Position numbers and translations under genes: made by a program. From NCBI GenBank assembly GCA_902562275.1, contig CACESS010000009.1:1-35253 (forward strand): a DNA stretch of 35,253 bases, given 5' to 3'. Source of the stretch: an uncultured Alphaproteobacteria bacterium (GTDB taxonomy: Bacteria; Pseudomonadota; Alphaproteobacteria; HIMB59; GCA-002718135). Positions 1 to 8,911 of the stretch are shown here, one piece after another. Within the stretch, counting starts at the first letter, position 1. Each line of letters opens with the position of its first letter. Under the pieces are notes generated by a model. The model searched no databases and was not told where the DNA came from. It saw nothing but the letters and a program-made list of their open reading frames with translations.

Positions 1-185
1 GAGAACATATCCCTTCTTTATGCAAAGCTGCTATATCTATTGGTGTAGCTGGTTTATTTTTAGAAACACATAATGACCCAGATAATGCCCCTAGCGATGG
101 ACCAAACATGATTAATATAAAAGATTTAAAAAATTTATTAATTCAACTTAAGCAATTTGATGATATAGCGAAAAATCATGCCTAA
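1..185 (+). CDS. kdsA: 3-deoxy-8-phosphooctulonate synthase, C-terminal end (partial)
   Basis: Only the last 60 codons are present; the 5' end lies outside the window and the reading frame begins at base 3. KdsA condenses phosphoenolpyruvate with arabinose 5-phosphate to make KDO 8-phosphate for lipopolysaccharide. The fragment carries the family's C-terminal signature: a GLFLETH stretch followed by [12 protein letters not shown], which contains metal- and substrate-contacting residues. The stop codon (183-185) overlaps the enolase start codon (178) by 8 bp, so the two genes are probably co-transcribed. kdsA-eno adjacency is common in proteobacteria and implies an LPS-bearing Gram-negative cell. 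The identification is strong despite the short length. Confidence 0.93.
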   Translation, partial: EHIPSLCKAAISIGVAGLFLETHNDPDNAPSDGPNMINIKDLKNLLIQLKQFDDIAKNHA

Positions 186-1458
186 AATAACAAATATAAA
201 AGCAAGACAAATAATAGATAGCAGAGGAAATCCAACTGTTGAATGCGATATAGAGTTTGAAAATTCTATTTTTGGAAGAGCTGCGGTTCCGAGTGGAGCA
301 TCTACTGGAGTGCATGAGGCTCTAGAATTGAGAGATAATAATAAATCTATATACAAAGGTAAAGGAGTTTTGAAAGCAGTAGGAAATATCAATGATAAAA
401 TTTCTAATGAACTAGTTGGAAAATCATTTGAAGATATTTCTTCTTTTGACGATTTTTTATTAGAACTTGATGGTACGGAAAATAAATCTAACCTAGGCGC
501 TAATGCAACACTTGCTGTAAGTTTAGCTTTTGCAAAATGTTTAGCTTCTTCTGAAGGTCATGAACTTTATTCTTTTCTTGGTAAAGAATATACAATGAGT
601 CTTCCAGTTCCAATGATGAACATTATTAATGGAGGATCACATGCAGATAATGACGTTGATATTCAAGAATTTATGGTTGCACCTATAGGTGCAAATAATT
701 TTTCAGACGCACTTCAATATGGTTGCGAAATATTTCATTCATTAAAGTCACTTTTAAAATCAAAAGGCTTAAACACAAATGTTGGTGATGAAGGTGGATT
801 TGCTCCTAACATAAATAGTTCTAGTGAAGTCATAGAAACTATTTTGAAATCAGTGGAGGATGCGGGTTTTAAACCTGGAAAAGATATTTATCTTTCACTT
901 GATGTTGCATCAACTGAATTTTACAAAAATAATAAATATGACTTAAAGGGAGAAAAAATTGTTTTGTCTTCTGATGAGATGATAAAATATTTAGAGAAAT
1001 TGGTAAATTCTTATCCAATTTATTCTATTGAAGATGGGATGTCAGAGGATGATTGGGATGGTTGGTCTAATTTAACATCAACAATAGGAAAAAAAGTTCA
1101 GTTAGTTGGTGATGATTTATTTGTTACAAATAAAAAAAGATTACAAAAAGGTATTGCAGAGGGTGCGGGTAATTCTATTTTAGTTAAAGTAAATCAAATA
1201 GGTACACTAAAAGAAACTTTGGAGTCGATTAAATTAGCAAAAGAAAATAATTTCACTACTATAATTTCACATCGTTCTGGTGAGACTGAAGATACAACGA
1301 TTGCTGATTTATCAGTTGGTGTTTCAGCAGGTCAAATTAAAACAGGATCATTATCTAGAACAGATAGAACAGCAAAATATAATCAATTGTTAAGAATTGA
1401 AGAAGCATTACAAGGTAAAGCAAGTTATGTTGGATCATCTATCTTAAATAATAAATAA
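178..1458 (+). CDS. eno: Enolase
   Basis: A 426-residue cytoplasmic enolase, which interconverts 2-phosphoglycerate and phosphoenolpyruvate in glycolysis and gluconeogenesis. The length is normal for the family. Visible landmarks are the [10 protein letters not shown] loop near residues 39-48, E164 and E205 of the active site, metal ligands D242, E285 and D312, catalytic K337, and the SHRSGETED and [10 protein letters not shown] signatures near 364-372 and 388-397. The start is fixed by alignment to the usual N-terminus ([18 protein letters not shown]) and lies inside the end of kdsA. There is no Shine-Dalgarno sequence, so translational coupling is likely. The next gene starts 39 bp downstream, with no obvious terminator between them. 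Confidence 0.98.
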   Translation: MPKITNIKARQIIDSRGNPTVECDIEFENSIFGRAAVPSGASTGVHEALELRDNNKSIYKGKGVLKAVGNINDKISNELVGKSFEDISSFDDFLLELDGTENKSNLGANATLAVSLAFAKCLASSEGHELYSFLGKEYTMSLPVPMMNIINGGSHADNDVDIQEFMVAPIGANNFSDALQYGCEIFHSLKSLLKSKGLNTNVGDEGGFAPNINSSSEVIETILKSVEDAGFKPGKDIYLSLDVASTEFYKNNKYDLKGEKIVLSSDEMIKYLEKLVNSYPIYSIEDGMSEDDWDGWSNLTSTIGKKVQLVGDDLFVTNKKRLQKGIAEGAGNSILVKVNQIGTLKETLESIKLAKENNFTTIISHRSGETEDTTIADLSVGVSAGQIKTGSLSRTDRTAKYNQLLRIEEALQGKASYVGSSILNNK

Positions 1459-1497
1459 TTGACAGTTTCGATCTTAAATATGCTATTTGTATAACAA

Positions 1498-1809
1498 ATG
1501 AATAAATCTTTAGTTTTAAAAAATAAATTTTATTTCTATTTATCTTTTTTGTTAACTTTTTTTCTATTTGTTTATCTTCTCTATTTTCTTATAAATGGTG
1601 AGAGGGGATTACTGAAATATTTTAGTCTTAAAAATCTTAATGCTCAATACAATGGACAATATATGTCCTTAAAAAAAGAAAATGAATTTTACCTAGATAA
1701 AATTAAAAGATTACAACCAAATACTATAGATTTGGACTATTTAGATGAGACATTTAGGAAAGTTACAGGATTTACTTCAGAAAACGAAACAGTTATAATT
1801 ATAGAATAG
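1498..1809 (+). CDS. ftsB: FtsB/DivIC-type septum formation initiator
   Basis: A 103-residue bitopic membrane protein. A short basic N-terminus is followed by one hydrophobic helix (about residues 12-33), a GERGLL motif just after the membrane, then a charged, heptad-rich stretch (about 40-72) likely to form a coiled coil. This is the architecture of FtsB/DivIC, which bridges FtsL and FtsQ in the divisome and acts on the periplasmic side. Sequence conservation in the family is low, so the call also leans on position: in alphaproteobacteria this gene sits between eno and pdhA, as here. It is slightly shorter than many relatives, but the TM-plus-coiled-coil part is complete. Confidence 0.85.
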   Translation: MNKSLVLKNKFYFYLSFLLTFFLFVYLLYFLINGERGLLKYFSLKNLNAQYNGQYMSLKKENEFYLDKIKRLQPNTIDLDYLDETFRKVTGFTSENETVIIIE

Positions 1810-1819
1810 ATTGATTTAT

Positions 1820-1846
1820 TTGACAAAAAATCACCCTAATTATAAT
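1820..1846 (+). promoter_or_regulatory. Putative sigma-70 promoter of the pdh operon
   Basis: A perfect TTGACA (1820-1825) is followed after 15 bp by a perfect TATAAT (1841-1846). The spacer is shorter than the optimal 17 bp, but two consensus hexamers together are unlikely by chance even in this AT-rich DNA. The predicted transcription start is near 1853, only about 7 nt before the pdhA ATG at 1860, and no Shine-Dalgarno sequence fits in that leader. It would drive pdhA-pdhB-pdhC-lipA-coq10 with an almost leaderless mRNA. The start site is inferred from hexamer spacing only. Confidence 0.55.
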
Positions 1847-1859
1847 TAAAGATTATCAT

Positions 1860-2822
1860 ATGAATAAACTTCAAAAAGCCGATTACATTAAAATGTATTC
1901 TTTTATGCTCAAAATAAGAAGATTTGAGGAAAGGGCAGCTCAACTTTACGGAATGGGTAAAATAGGTGGTTTTTGTCATTTGTATATTGGCCAAGAAGCT
2001 GTTGTTGTTGGTATTTTAATGACAATTGATAAGAATGACTCAGTTGTAACAACTTACAGAGATCATGGCCATATGATTGCTAGGGGATTAGATCCAAAAC
2101 GTATTATGGCAGAATTGACTGGTAGAGAAGATGGTTATTCAGCAGGTAAGGGTGGTTCAATGCATATGTTCTCTAAGGAAAATAATTTTTATGGCGGTCA
2201 TGGTATTGTAGGAGCTCAAGTACCAATAGGAACCGGTATAGCATTCACGCATAAATATAATGGAGAAAAAAATATATGCAGAACATATATTGGTGATGGA
2301 GCAATGAACAATGGACAAGTTTTTGAAGCTTTTAATCTAGCTGCTTTATGGAAGCTTCCTGTTTTATACATTATTGAAAATAATAAATATGGAATGGGCA
2401 CATCTGTAGATAGAGCAGCGGCGGGATTAGACTTATATAAAAGAGGGGAGGCATTTGGTATTCCTGGTGAGAAGGTAGATGGAATGAATGTTTTCTCTGT
2501 TATAGAAGCAGCAGATAAAGCAGGTAAGTATGTCAGAGAAGGGAATGGGCCATATATTATTGAAGTACAAACATATCGATATAGAGGACATTCAATGTCA
2601 GATCCTGCAAAATATAGAACAAAAGAAGAATTAGATAATTATAAGCAAACTGATCCTATTGAAATAGTCAAAGCTGAAATTTTAAAGAAAAAAATTGCAA
2701 CTAAGGATGAAATTGAAAAAATTAATAAAGATACTTTAGAAGAAATTAAAAATGCAGCAGAATTTGCAACCAATAGTCCTTTTCCAAAGGACAGCGAACT
2801 TTATACGGATGTTTATTTATAA
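1860..2822 (+). CDS. pdhA: Pyruvate dehydrogenase E1 component, alpha subunit
   Basis: A 320-residue alpha subunit of the heterotetrameric E1, which decarboxylates pyruvate with thiamine diphosphate and passes the acetyl group to lipoyl-E2. The ThDP motif is intact: GDG at 145-147, then NN at 174-175. Other family signatures are RRFEE near 20-24, GGFCHLYIGQEA near 36-47, and a YRYRGHSMSDP phosphorylation-loop-like segment near 245-255. The start matches alphaproteobacterial homologues, which begin shortly before the RRFEE helix. It heads a tight operon: pdhB begins 3 bp after its stop. Its promoter candidate lies immediately upstream, leaving almost no 5' leader. Confidence 0.97.
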   Translation: MNKLQKADYIKMYSFMLKIRRFEERAAQLYGMGKIGGFCHLYIGQEAVVVGILMTIDKNDSVVTTYRDHGHMIARGLDPKRIMAELTGREDGYSAGKGGSMHMFSKENNFYGGHGIVGAQVPIGTGIAFTHKYNGEKNICRTYIGDGAMNNGQVFEAFNLAALWKLPVLYIIENNKYGMGTSVDRAAAGLDLYKRGEAFGIPGEKVDGMNVFSVIEAADKAGKYVREGNGPYIIEVQTYRYRGHSMSDPAKYRTKEELDNYKQTDPIEIVKAEILKKKIATKDEIEKINKDTLEEIKNAAEFATNSPFPKDSELYTDVYL

Positions 2823-2825
2823 ATT

Positions 2826-4205
2826 ATGAGCACAGAAATTTTAATGCCCGCATTATCTCCAACAATGACAGAAGGGAATCTGTCTAAGTGGTTAATTAAA
2901 AAAGGAGATACTGTTAAAGCTGGTGATTTGATTGCTGAAATTGAAACTGATAAAGCAACAATGGAAGTAGAAGCGGTAGATGAAGGTGTTGTACTCGATC
3001 TTTTATTTAAAGAAGGAGAAGCCAATATTCCAGTAAATAAAGCTATAGCGATTATTGGTGATCCAAAAGAAAAAGTTGAAGTAAAAAAAGAAGCTCCCAT
3101 TGAAAAAGTGATTGAAGAAAAGAAAATTGAAAAAAATATTGAGACAAAAATTGAGAATAAGAAAACTGATATAATCGATACACCATCACCTAAAATAGAA
3201 GAAGATAGAAATTTAAGTTCAGAAGAAATTACTATGCGCCAAGCACTAAGAGACACAATGGCCGAAGAAATGAGAAAAGATAATAAAGTTTTCATACTTG
3301 GAGAGGAAGTTGCCGAATATCAAGGTGCGTATAAAGTAACACAAGGTCTTCTTCAGGAATTTGGCAAAGAAAGAGTATTAGATACTCCTATTTCTGAACA
3401 TGGGTTTACTGGATTAGCAGTTGGAGCAGCATTTAAGGGATTGAGACCAATCTTAGAATTCATGACTTTTAATTTTTCTATGCAAGCAATTGATCAAATT
3501 ATAAATTCAGCTGCAAAAACACTTTACATGTCTGGAGGACAAATTAATTGCCCTATTGTTTTCAGGGGACCTAATGGTGCTGCGGCCCAAGTTGCTGCAC
3601 AACATAGTCAGGATTTTTCTTCCTGGTATTCTCAAGTGCCAGGTTTAAAAGTCATTGCGCCATCTACTCCTTATAACGCAAAAGGTTTATTAAGATCTGC
3701 AATATCAGATCCAAATCCTGTAATTTTTCTAGAAAATGAAATTCTTTATGGATTAAAAGGTCCTGTTAATAATGATATTAACTTCTCAATACCAATTGGA
3801 AAAGCAAATATAGAAAAAGAAGGAAAAGATTTAACGATCGTAACGTATTCAATAATGTTGCAGAAATCAAAAGAAGCTGCATTAAGACTAAAAGAGGAAT
3901 ACAATTTAGATACAGAAATTATTGATTTACAAACTTTACGACCTTTGGATACAGAAACAATTTTAAATTCAGTTAAAAAAACTAATAGACTAATCACTGT
4001 CGAAGAGTCATGGCCATTTGGTAGTGTTGGTTCTGAAATTGCAAATATTGTTCAAAGGGATGCATTTGATTATTTAGACTCACCAGTGATAAAAGTTAAT
4101 AGTGCGGATGTTCCAATGCCATACGCATTGAGCTTAGAAAAATTATATCTTCCTCAAGTTGATGACATTATAAATGCTGCAAAAAAAGTAAGTTATATAA
4201 AATAA
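2826..4205 (+). CDS. pdhB: Pyruvate dehydrogenase E1 beta subunit with N-terminal lipoyl domain
   Basis: A 459-residue protein, longer than a bare E1 beta (about 325) because it carries a lipoyl domain (residues 1-78, lipoyl-lysine K43 in the ETDKATMEV motif). A Lys/Glu-rich flexible linker (about 80-132) leads to the E1 beta catalytic core (about 133-459), which includes [11 protein letters not shown] and [16 protein letters not shown]. The lipoyl-E1 beta fusion is characteristic of alphaproteobacteria. With PdhA it forms E1 of the pyruvate dehydrogenase complex. pdhC begins on the base after its stop codon, so expression is probably coupled. The lipoyl domain is a close paralogue of the one opening pdhC. 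Nothing appears broken. Confidence 0.97.
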   Translation: MSTEILMPALSPTMTEGNLSKWLIKKGDTVKAGDLIAEIETDKATMEVEAVDEGVVLDLLFKEGEANIPVNKAIAIIGDPKEKVEVKKEAPIEKVIEEKKIEKNIETKIENKKTDIIDTPSPKIEEDRNLSSEEITMRQALRDTMAEEMRKDNKVFILGEEVAEYQGAYKVTQGLLQEFGKERVLDTPISEHGFTGLAVGAAFKGLRPILEFMTFNFSMQAIDQIINSAAKTLYMSGGQINCPIVFRGPNGAAAQVAAQHSQDFSSWYSQVPGLKVIAPSTPYNAKGLLRSAISDPNPVIFLENEILYGLKGPVNNDINFSIPIGKANIEKEGKDLTIVTYSIMLQKSKEAALRLKEEYNLDTEIIDLQTLRPLDTETILNSVKKTNRLITVEESWPFGSVGSEIANIVQRDAFDYLDSPVIKVNSADVPMPYALSLEKLYLPQVDDIINAAKKVSYIK

Positions 4206-5435
4206 ATGGCAATTAAAGTTTTAATGCCTGCATTATCACCCACAATGTCAGAGGGTGTAATTAATAAGTGGTTAGTTAATATTGGTGATACTGTTTCAGC
4301 TGGAGATATATTAGCTGAAATTGAAACAGATAAAGCAACAATGGAAGTAGAGGCAGTTGATGAGGGAGAAATTACTCATTTAATTGATACAACACCAGAT
4401 AAACAAATTGCTGTTAATTCTGTAATTGCTCTAATCAATGGTAGCAAAGATGAAAGATTAGAAGATTATAATTATAAAGATCACACTGTAAGCAGTGAAG
4501 AAAAAAATGAAGTTTCAGAAACACCTAAAGTAATTACTGAAGTATATAACAGTCAAATAATAGAAAGAAGTAAAGATTCAAACACTAAACAAAATACTAA
4601 TTTTGCTTCACCGTTTGTTAAAAAATTTTCGAAAGATAACAATATTGATCTAACTCTTATTAAAGGGTCTGGACCTGATGGTAGGATAATAAAAAAAGAT
4701 ATTCAAAATTTTGAACTTCATATCAATGAAGAAAATATTTCTGTAATTGAGCCATCTAGTATTAGAAAAATAATTGCTGAAAGAACAACACAAACAAAAA
4801 ATGAGGTTCCACATTTTTATCTTACTATTGAAACAAGAATGGCTAAGTTAATAAATTTAAGAAAAAAAATAAATTCAAATAGTAATATCAAAATCTCGTT
4901 TAATGATCTCATTGTAAAAGCATGCGCAATGGCAATAGCGAAAAATCCAGAAACAAATATTTCTTGGGTTAATGGTAAAATTCATCAATATAAAAATATC
5001 GATATTGCTATAGCGGTAGCCTTAAAAGAAGGATTGATAACACCTATTGTTAAAGAAGCCGATACAAAAGGATTAGCTGAAATCTCAACAGAAATTAAAT
5101 CATTAGTAAAAAAAGCTAATCAAAATAAATTATTACCAGAAGAATATAGTGGAGGATCTATAACTATCTCAAACTTAGGCATGTTTGGAATCACAGAATT
5201 TCAAGCAATTATTAATCCGCCACAATCAAGTATTATTGCAATTGGATCTATAATTGAAAAACCTGTTGTGAACTCTGGCAGTATTGAAATAGGGCATACA
5301 ATGAAATCTACTATTTCAGCAGATCATAGATCACTAGATGGTGCCGTTGCGGCAAAATTACTCAAAGATTTTAGTGATATTTTGGAAGATCCCTTCCAAA
5401 TATGGTTGAATAGCATGGATATGGAAGTTATTTAA
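4206..5435 (+). CDS. pdhC: Dihydrolipoyl acetyltransferase (E2 of pyruvate dehydrogenase)
   Basis: A 409-residue E2 that transfers acetyl groups from lipoyl-lysine to CoA and forms the core of the complex. Domains in order: one lipoyl domain (1-78, K43), a linker, a peripheral subunit-binding domain (about 133-169, with SPFVKKFSKDNNIDL and GSGPDGRIIKKDI), and the catalytic domain (about 180-409) ending in the HRSLDG active-site motif with H374 and D378. The lipoyl domain count of one is normal for alphaproteobacterial PdhC, because PdhB carries another. The E3 gene lpd, often next in line, is absent here; lipA follows directly. Confidence 0.97.
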   Translation: MAIKVLMPALSPTMSEGVINKWLVNIGDTVSAGDILAEIETDKATMEVEAVDEGEITHLIDTTPDKQIAVNSVIALINGSKDERLEDYNYKDHTVSSEEKNEVSETPKVITEVYNSQIIERSKDSNTKQNTNFASPFVKKFSKDNNIDLTLIKGSGPDGRIIKKDIQNFELHINEENISVIEPSSIRKIIAERTTQTKNEVPHFYLTIETRMAKLINLRKKINSNSNIKISFNDLIVKACAMAIAKNPETNISWVNGKIHQYKNIDIAIAVALKEGLITPIVKEADTKGLAEISTEIKSLVKKANQNKLLPEEYSGGSITISNLGMFGITEFQAIINPPQSSIIAIGSIIEKPVVNSGSIEIGHTMKSTISADHRSLDGAVAAKLLKDFSDILEDPFQIWLNSMDMEVI

Positions 5436-5440
5436 CCTAA

Positions 5441-6376
5441 ATGAGTGGACCACGTCATCCTGAAAAAGTTAAAAATAAATCAAATCCAATTCCTAAAAAA
5501 CCAAGTTGGATTAGAGTAAAAGCACCAACTTCAAAATTTTTCAAAGAAACAAATAAACTCCTAAAAGATAAAAAAATTGTAACTGTATGCGAAGAAGCTG
5601 CATGTCCAAATATAGCTGAATGTTGGCAAAAAAAACATGCAACATTTATGATACTCGGAGATATATGTACTAGAGCTTGCGCATTTTGTAATATTAAAAC
5701 TGGCAAACCCCATTATATAGATCACGGTGAAGCTATTAGAATTGCTGAGTCAGTTAAGCAATTGAATTTAGAACATGTTGTAATAACAAGTGTTGACAGA
5801 GACGACCTAATAGATGGTGGAGCACTACATTTTATCAACGTAATACATTCAATTAAATCTTTAAATCCAAGTTGCACAATTGAAATCTTAACGCCTGACT
5901 TTAAAAATAAACCTGAAGCTATAGAAATTTTATCAAAAAATTTACCTGACGTCTTCAATCATAACTTAGAAACAGTGCCAAGATTATACCCATCAATTCG
6001 TCCGGGTTCACGTTACTTTGTAAGTTTGAATTTACTTAGTCAAATTAAAGAAAAAAACCCAAGTATATTTACAAAATCAGGTCTAATGGTTGGTTTAGGC
6101 GAAACCAAAGAAGAAGTATATCAGGTAATGGATGATTTAAGAGCAGCTAATGTTGATTTTATTACAATAGGGCAATACTTACCTCCAACACCGAAACACG
6201 CTAAGCTAGAAAAATTTATTACTCCTCAAGAATTTGATGAATATAAAAAAATGGCATACGCAAAAGGATTTCTAATGGTGGCATCATCACCGCTAACTCG
6301 TTCAAGTTACCATGCTTCTGATGATTTTAAAATCATGCAAGAAAATAGGAAAAATAAACTTTATTCAATTCAATGA
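5441..6376 (+). CDS. lipA: Lipoyl synthase (radical SAM)
   Basis: A 311-residue radical-SAM enzyme that inserts two sulfur atoms into octanoyl-lysine to make the lipoyl cofactor of PdhB, PdhC and other lipoyl proteins. Both iron-sulfur clusters are accounted for: auxiliary-cluster cysteines C50, C55 and C61 ([13 protein letters not shown]), radical-SAM cysteines C76, C80 and C83 (CTRACAFC), and the C-terminal RSSYHA segment that supplies the serine ligand. The length is normal. It starts 5 bp after pdhC and its stop overlaps the next start (ATGA, 6373-6376), so it belongs to the pdh operon. That placement fits supply of cofactor to the upstream complex. Confidence 0.97.
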   Translation: MSGPRHPEKVKNKSNPIPKKPSWIRVKAPTSKFFKETNKLLKDKKIVTVCEEAACPNIAECWQKKHATFMILGDICTRACAFCNIKTGKPHYIDHGEAIRIAESVKQLNLEHVVITSVDRDDLIDGGALHFINVIHSIKSLNPSCTIEILTPDFKNKPEAIEILSKNLPDVFNHNLETVPRLYPSIRPGSRYFVSLNLLSQIKEKNPSIFTKSGLMVGLGETKEEVYQVMDDLRAANVDFITIGQYLPPTPKHAKLEKFITPQEFDEYKKMAYAKGFLMVASSPLTRSSYHASDDFKIMQENRKNKLYSIQ

Positions 6377-6810
6377 AATCTTCAAATAGAGAGGAAATAG
6401 TCGATCACGACGCAAGAGGACTTTTTGATATTGTTTTAGATATTGAAAGTTATCCATATTTTATTCCTTGGTGTTCAGCAATGAGAATTCATTCAAAAAA
6501 TAAAAATGAAATATATGCTGATATGGTCGTATGGTATAAATATTTTATGCCTCAAACTTTTGGTTCTCACGTCACTTTTGATAAAAAAAAACTTTCAATA
6601 AGTACAACTTATATTGAAGGACCTTTAAAAGACCTTAAAACTAATTGGATTTTTGAATCATTAAAAAAAAATCAAACAAGAATTCATTTTAATGTTGATT
6701 TTGAATTTAAACGATTTTTTCACCAAAAAATTGCTGAAGCTTTTTTTCCTTTAATTGAAAACAAAATGATTGAATCATTTAAAGTTCGTGCTGATGAAAT
6801 TTTAGATTAA
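6373..6810 (+). CDS. Coq10/RatA-family START-like ubiquinone-binding protein
   Basis: A 145-residue soluble protein of the polyketide cyclase/START-like fold. The opening motif ([17 protein letters not shown]) and the later [17 protein letters not shown] segment are typical of Coq10/RatA proteins. Family members bind coenzyme Q and support respiration. The E. coli homologue RatA has been described as a ribosome-association toxin, so the cellular role is not settled from sequence. It overlaps lipA by 4 bp and is the last gene of the pdh-lipA operon, its usual alphaproteobacterial position. Its 3' end overlaps the convergent cinA gene by 9 bp. Confidence 0.88.
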   Translation: MKSSNREEIVDHDARGLFDIVLDIESYPYFIPWCSAMRIHSKNKNEIYADMVVWYKYFMPQTFGSHVTFDKKKLSISTTYIEGPLKDLKTNWIFESLKKNQTRIHFNVDFEFKRFFHQKIAEAFFPLIENKMIESFKVRADEILD

Positions 6811-7266
6811 TTGATTAATTTTGTTAAATATAAAATCTCTAGTTCTTCTCTGTATGTCCAATCGTTTCCCTTTGTATATTTTCTTGAAAATATAATTACT
6901 TTTATTAACTTTAATTCCAATATACACTAATCCTACTGGCTTTAACTTTGTTCCACCATTAGGACCTGCTATGCCAGTTGTAGAAATGCAGATTTTTGTT
7001 TTTTCATTTTTATACAGACCATTTATCATGTCCTCAGCTACTTCTTTACTTACAGCTCCAAATTTAGAGAGATTACTTTTTGAAACAGATAAATATTTAG
7101 ATTTAGCTTTATTTGAATAACTAATAATCCCGTAAGAGAAAATTTTTGAAACTCCACTATATTTTGTGATAGTGTTTGCTATTAGCCCACCTGTGCATGA
7201 CTCAGCAACTGAAATTGAGATATTTTTTTTTATTAATTTATCAATAACTTTTTTAATAATAGGCAT
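6802..7266 (-). CDS. CinA C-terminal-domain protein (NMN amidohydrolase family, PncC-like)
   Basis: A 154-residue stand-alone CinA C-terminal domain, lacking the N-terminal MoaB-like domain of full CinA. Motifs visible are SVAESCTGGLIAN near residues 19-31 and STTGIAGPNGGTKLKPVG near the centre. Characterised members (PncC) deamidate nicotinamide mononucleotide in the pyridine nucleotide cycle. Activity here is inferred from the family. Its start overlaps pgpA by 14 bp, so it is the last gene of an ispDF-pgpA-cinA operon. Its stop overlaps coq10 tail to tail. The ATG at 7266 is followed directly by the conserved fold, so no other start is needed. Confidence 0.9.
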   Translation of the reverse strand: MPIIKKVIDKLIKKNISISVAESCTGGLIANTITKYSGVSKIFSYGIISYSNKAKSKYLSVSKSNLSKFGAVSKEVAEDMINGLYKNEKTKICISTTGIAGPNGGTKLKPVGLVYIGIKVNKSNYIFKKIYKGKRLDIQRRTRDFIFNKINQLI

Positions 7267-7729
7267 TTACAATATAAAGAATTATTATTGTATATATTCC
7301 TGCTATTAAATCATCAAGAATTACACCAAAAGCTGATTTAAGTTTCCTGTCTACTATGTTGGCTGGAAAAATTTTCAATATATCAAAAAAACGAAATAAA
7401 ATAAAAATTAGCGTTATTGTTACATAAGGATTTATTATTTTAATTTGATCATAAAATATTAAAATTAAGTATACCCCTAAGAATTCATCAATAACTATTA
7501 TTTTTGAGTCATGTGATTGGGTATGTGAAGAAAATTGATTAATAAAAAATAAAGATAGTAAAAAGATTATAAAAAAAATAACTACAAATATTTCTAAAGA
7601 AATAATTTTGTATTCAACAATAGGAAATAAAATAACTATTGATAAAAAAGATGCGAAGGTTCCTGATGGTATTAATTTAATATATCCAGCAAAAGATAAA
7701 GATACAAAAAAATTAGTTAATTTTATCAT
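7253..7729 (-). CDS. pgpA: Phosphatidylglycerophosphatase A
   Basis: A 158-residue integral membrane enzyme that dephosphorylates phosphatidylglycerol phosphate to phosphatidylglycerol. Family motifs are seen: an N-terminal PSGTFAS segment (about 22-28), HDSKIIVIDEFLG (about 73-85), and near the C-terminus RFFDILKIFPAN and GVILDDLIAG. About four hydrophobic segments are apparent. It overlaps ispDF by 17 bp upstream and cinA by 14 bp downstream. The length is close to the family norm of 150-170. The adjacency of ispDF, pgpA and cinA is recurrent in alphaproteobacteria, which supports the call. Confidence 0.93.
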   Translation of the reverse strand: MIKLTNFFVSLSFAGYIKLIPSGTFASFLSIVILFPIVEYKIISLEIFVVIFFIIFLLSLFFINQFSSHTQSHDSKIIVIDEFLGVYLILIFYDQIKIINPYVTITLIFILFRFFDILKIFPANIVDRKLKSAFGVILDDLIAGIYTIIILYIVNAYY

Positions 7730-8852
7730 CTGTTATATGAACTATTGACTCGGCTGCAATTCCTTCACCATTACCAATAAAACCAATTTTTTCATTTGTA
7801 GTTGCTTTAATAGATACAGAGGCATTTTGAATTTGAAGTAATGTTGAAATATTTTTAATCATTTTTGAAACATATTTATTAATTTTAGGTTTTTCAGCTA
7901 TTATATTTATATCTAGATTGATTACAGTATAACCTTTTTCTTTGAGTTTATTTCTACAATAAATAATGAAATTAGATGAATCTGCATTTTTCCACTTTTT
8001 ATCTGTGTTTGGAAAATGATAACCTATATCTCTCATAGAAAGTGCTCCAAAAATACTATCACAAATTGCATGCAGTACAACGTCTGCATCAGAATGACCA
8101 ATCAATTTAGAGAAAGGAATTTTAATGCCTCCTAATTTTAATCCATTTTTGGTATTTTTATCAATTTGATGAATATCGTAACCAATACCGTATTTTGTTA
8201 TCGGTTTTTTGTATAAATTAAATAATTGAATATCTTCTGGGTAAGTAATTTTAATATTATTTTTCTCACCTTTGATCAAATTTATTTTCATTCTTGATTT
8301 TTGTAATAACCCTGCATCATCATTAAATTCAAAATTTTTATATTTGATATGTTCTTTTAATATTAAATTATAATTAAAACCCTGGGGTGTTTGCAAGTTA
8401 ATTGCTTTTGTTTCCAATTTACTTTTCTTTATTAATTGTCTGTCATTATATTCAACATATGGAATAGCATTAGTATTTTTGCCTAATTTGGATACAATTT
8501 TTTTAATTAATTTATTACTACATAAAGGACGTGCAGCATCATGTATTAATACATTTTTAATTTTAAATTTTTTTAAATTTTTTAAAGCATTAAAAGATGA
8601 AATTTGTCTTGTAAGCCCAGGTTTTGAATAGGTAATTTTTATTTTCTCAGAAACAGCCTTATGATTAAAGTAAGTATTTTGATATTTTTTATCTATTGAA
8701 ATATTAATAATATCGAAGTTTGATAAATCTAAATTTGAAATAAAATAATTTAAAAAATTTGTATTCCCAATTTTTAAGAATTGTTTTGGAATTTTTTGAC
8801 CAAATCTCTTTCCTTTTCCACCAGCTAGAATTACAAGTGCATTTTTCATCAT
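7713..8852 (-). CDS. ispDF: Bifunctional IspD/IspF isoprenoid biosynthesis enzyme
   Basis: A 379-residue fusion of two non-consecutive MEP-pathway steps. The N-terminal IspD part (about 1-215) makes CDP-methylerythritol and has LAGGKGKRFG (about 9-18), PKQFL and the HDAARPL loop. The C-terminal IspF part (about 220-379) cyclises to methylerythritol cyclodiphosphate and has GIGYDIHQI, the metal-binding GHSDADVVLHAICD segment and MRDIGYHFPNTD. Such fusions are typical of alphaproteobacteria and some epsilonproteobacteria. It is first in its operon and diverges from ntrY across 59 bp. In many relatives dusB-ntrB-ntrC lie between the two loci; they are missing here. Confidence 0.97.
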   Translation of the reverse strand: MMKNALVILAGGKGKRFGQKIPKQFLKIGNTNFLNYFISNLDLSNFDIINISIDKKYQNTYFNHKAVSEKIKITYSKPGLTRQISSFNALKNLKKFKIKNVLIHDAARPLCSNKLIKKIVSKLGKNTNAIPYVEYNDRQLIKKSKLETKAINLQTPQGFNYNLILKEHIKYKNFEFNDDAGLLQKSRMKINLIKGEKNNIKITYPEDIQLFNLYKKPITKYGIGYDIHQIDKNTKNGLKLGGIKIPFSKLIGHSDADVVLHAICDSIFGALSMRDIGYHFPNTDKKWKNADSSNFIIYCRNKLKEKGYTVINLDINIIAEKPKINKYVSKMIKNISTLLQIQNASVSIKATTNEKIGFIGNGEGIAAESIVHITDDKIN

Positions 8853-8911
8853 TTTAATTTATATACTATATTGTTTTACTATCATTATTTAAAAACTAAC
8901 TAAAGTATACA

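Noticed and set aside
1459-1497. Promoter for ftsB using TTGACA at 1459-1464
   Set aside because: The -35 is perfect, but no convincing -10 lies at 16-18 bp (GCTATT at 17 bp matches poorly) and TATAAC at 1490 is too far. It remains only a possibility.
2813-3295. 160-residue open frame antisense to pdhB
   Set aside because: It mirrors the Lys/Glu-rich linker and lipoyl region of a certain gene. The hydrophobic Ser/Phe/Ile-rich translation is what the reverse complement of such codons gives, and it resembles no family.
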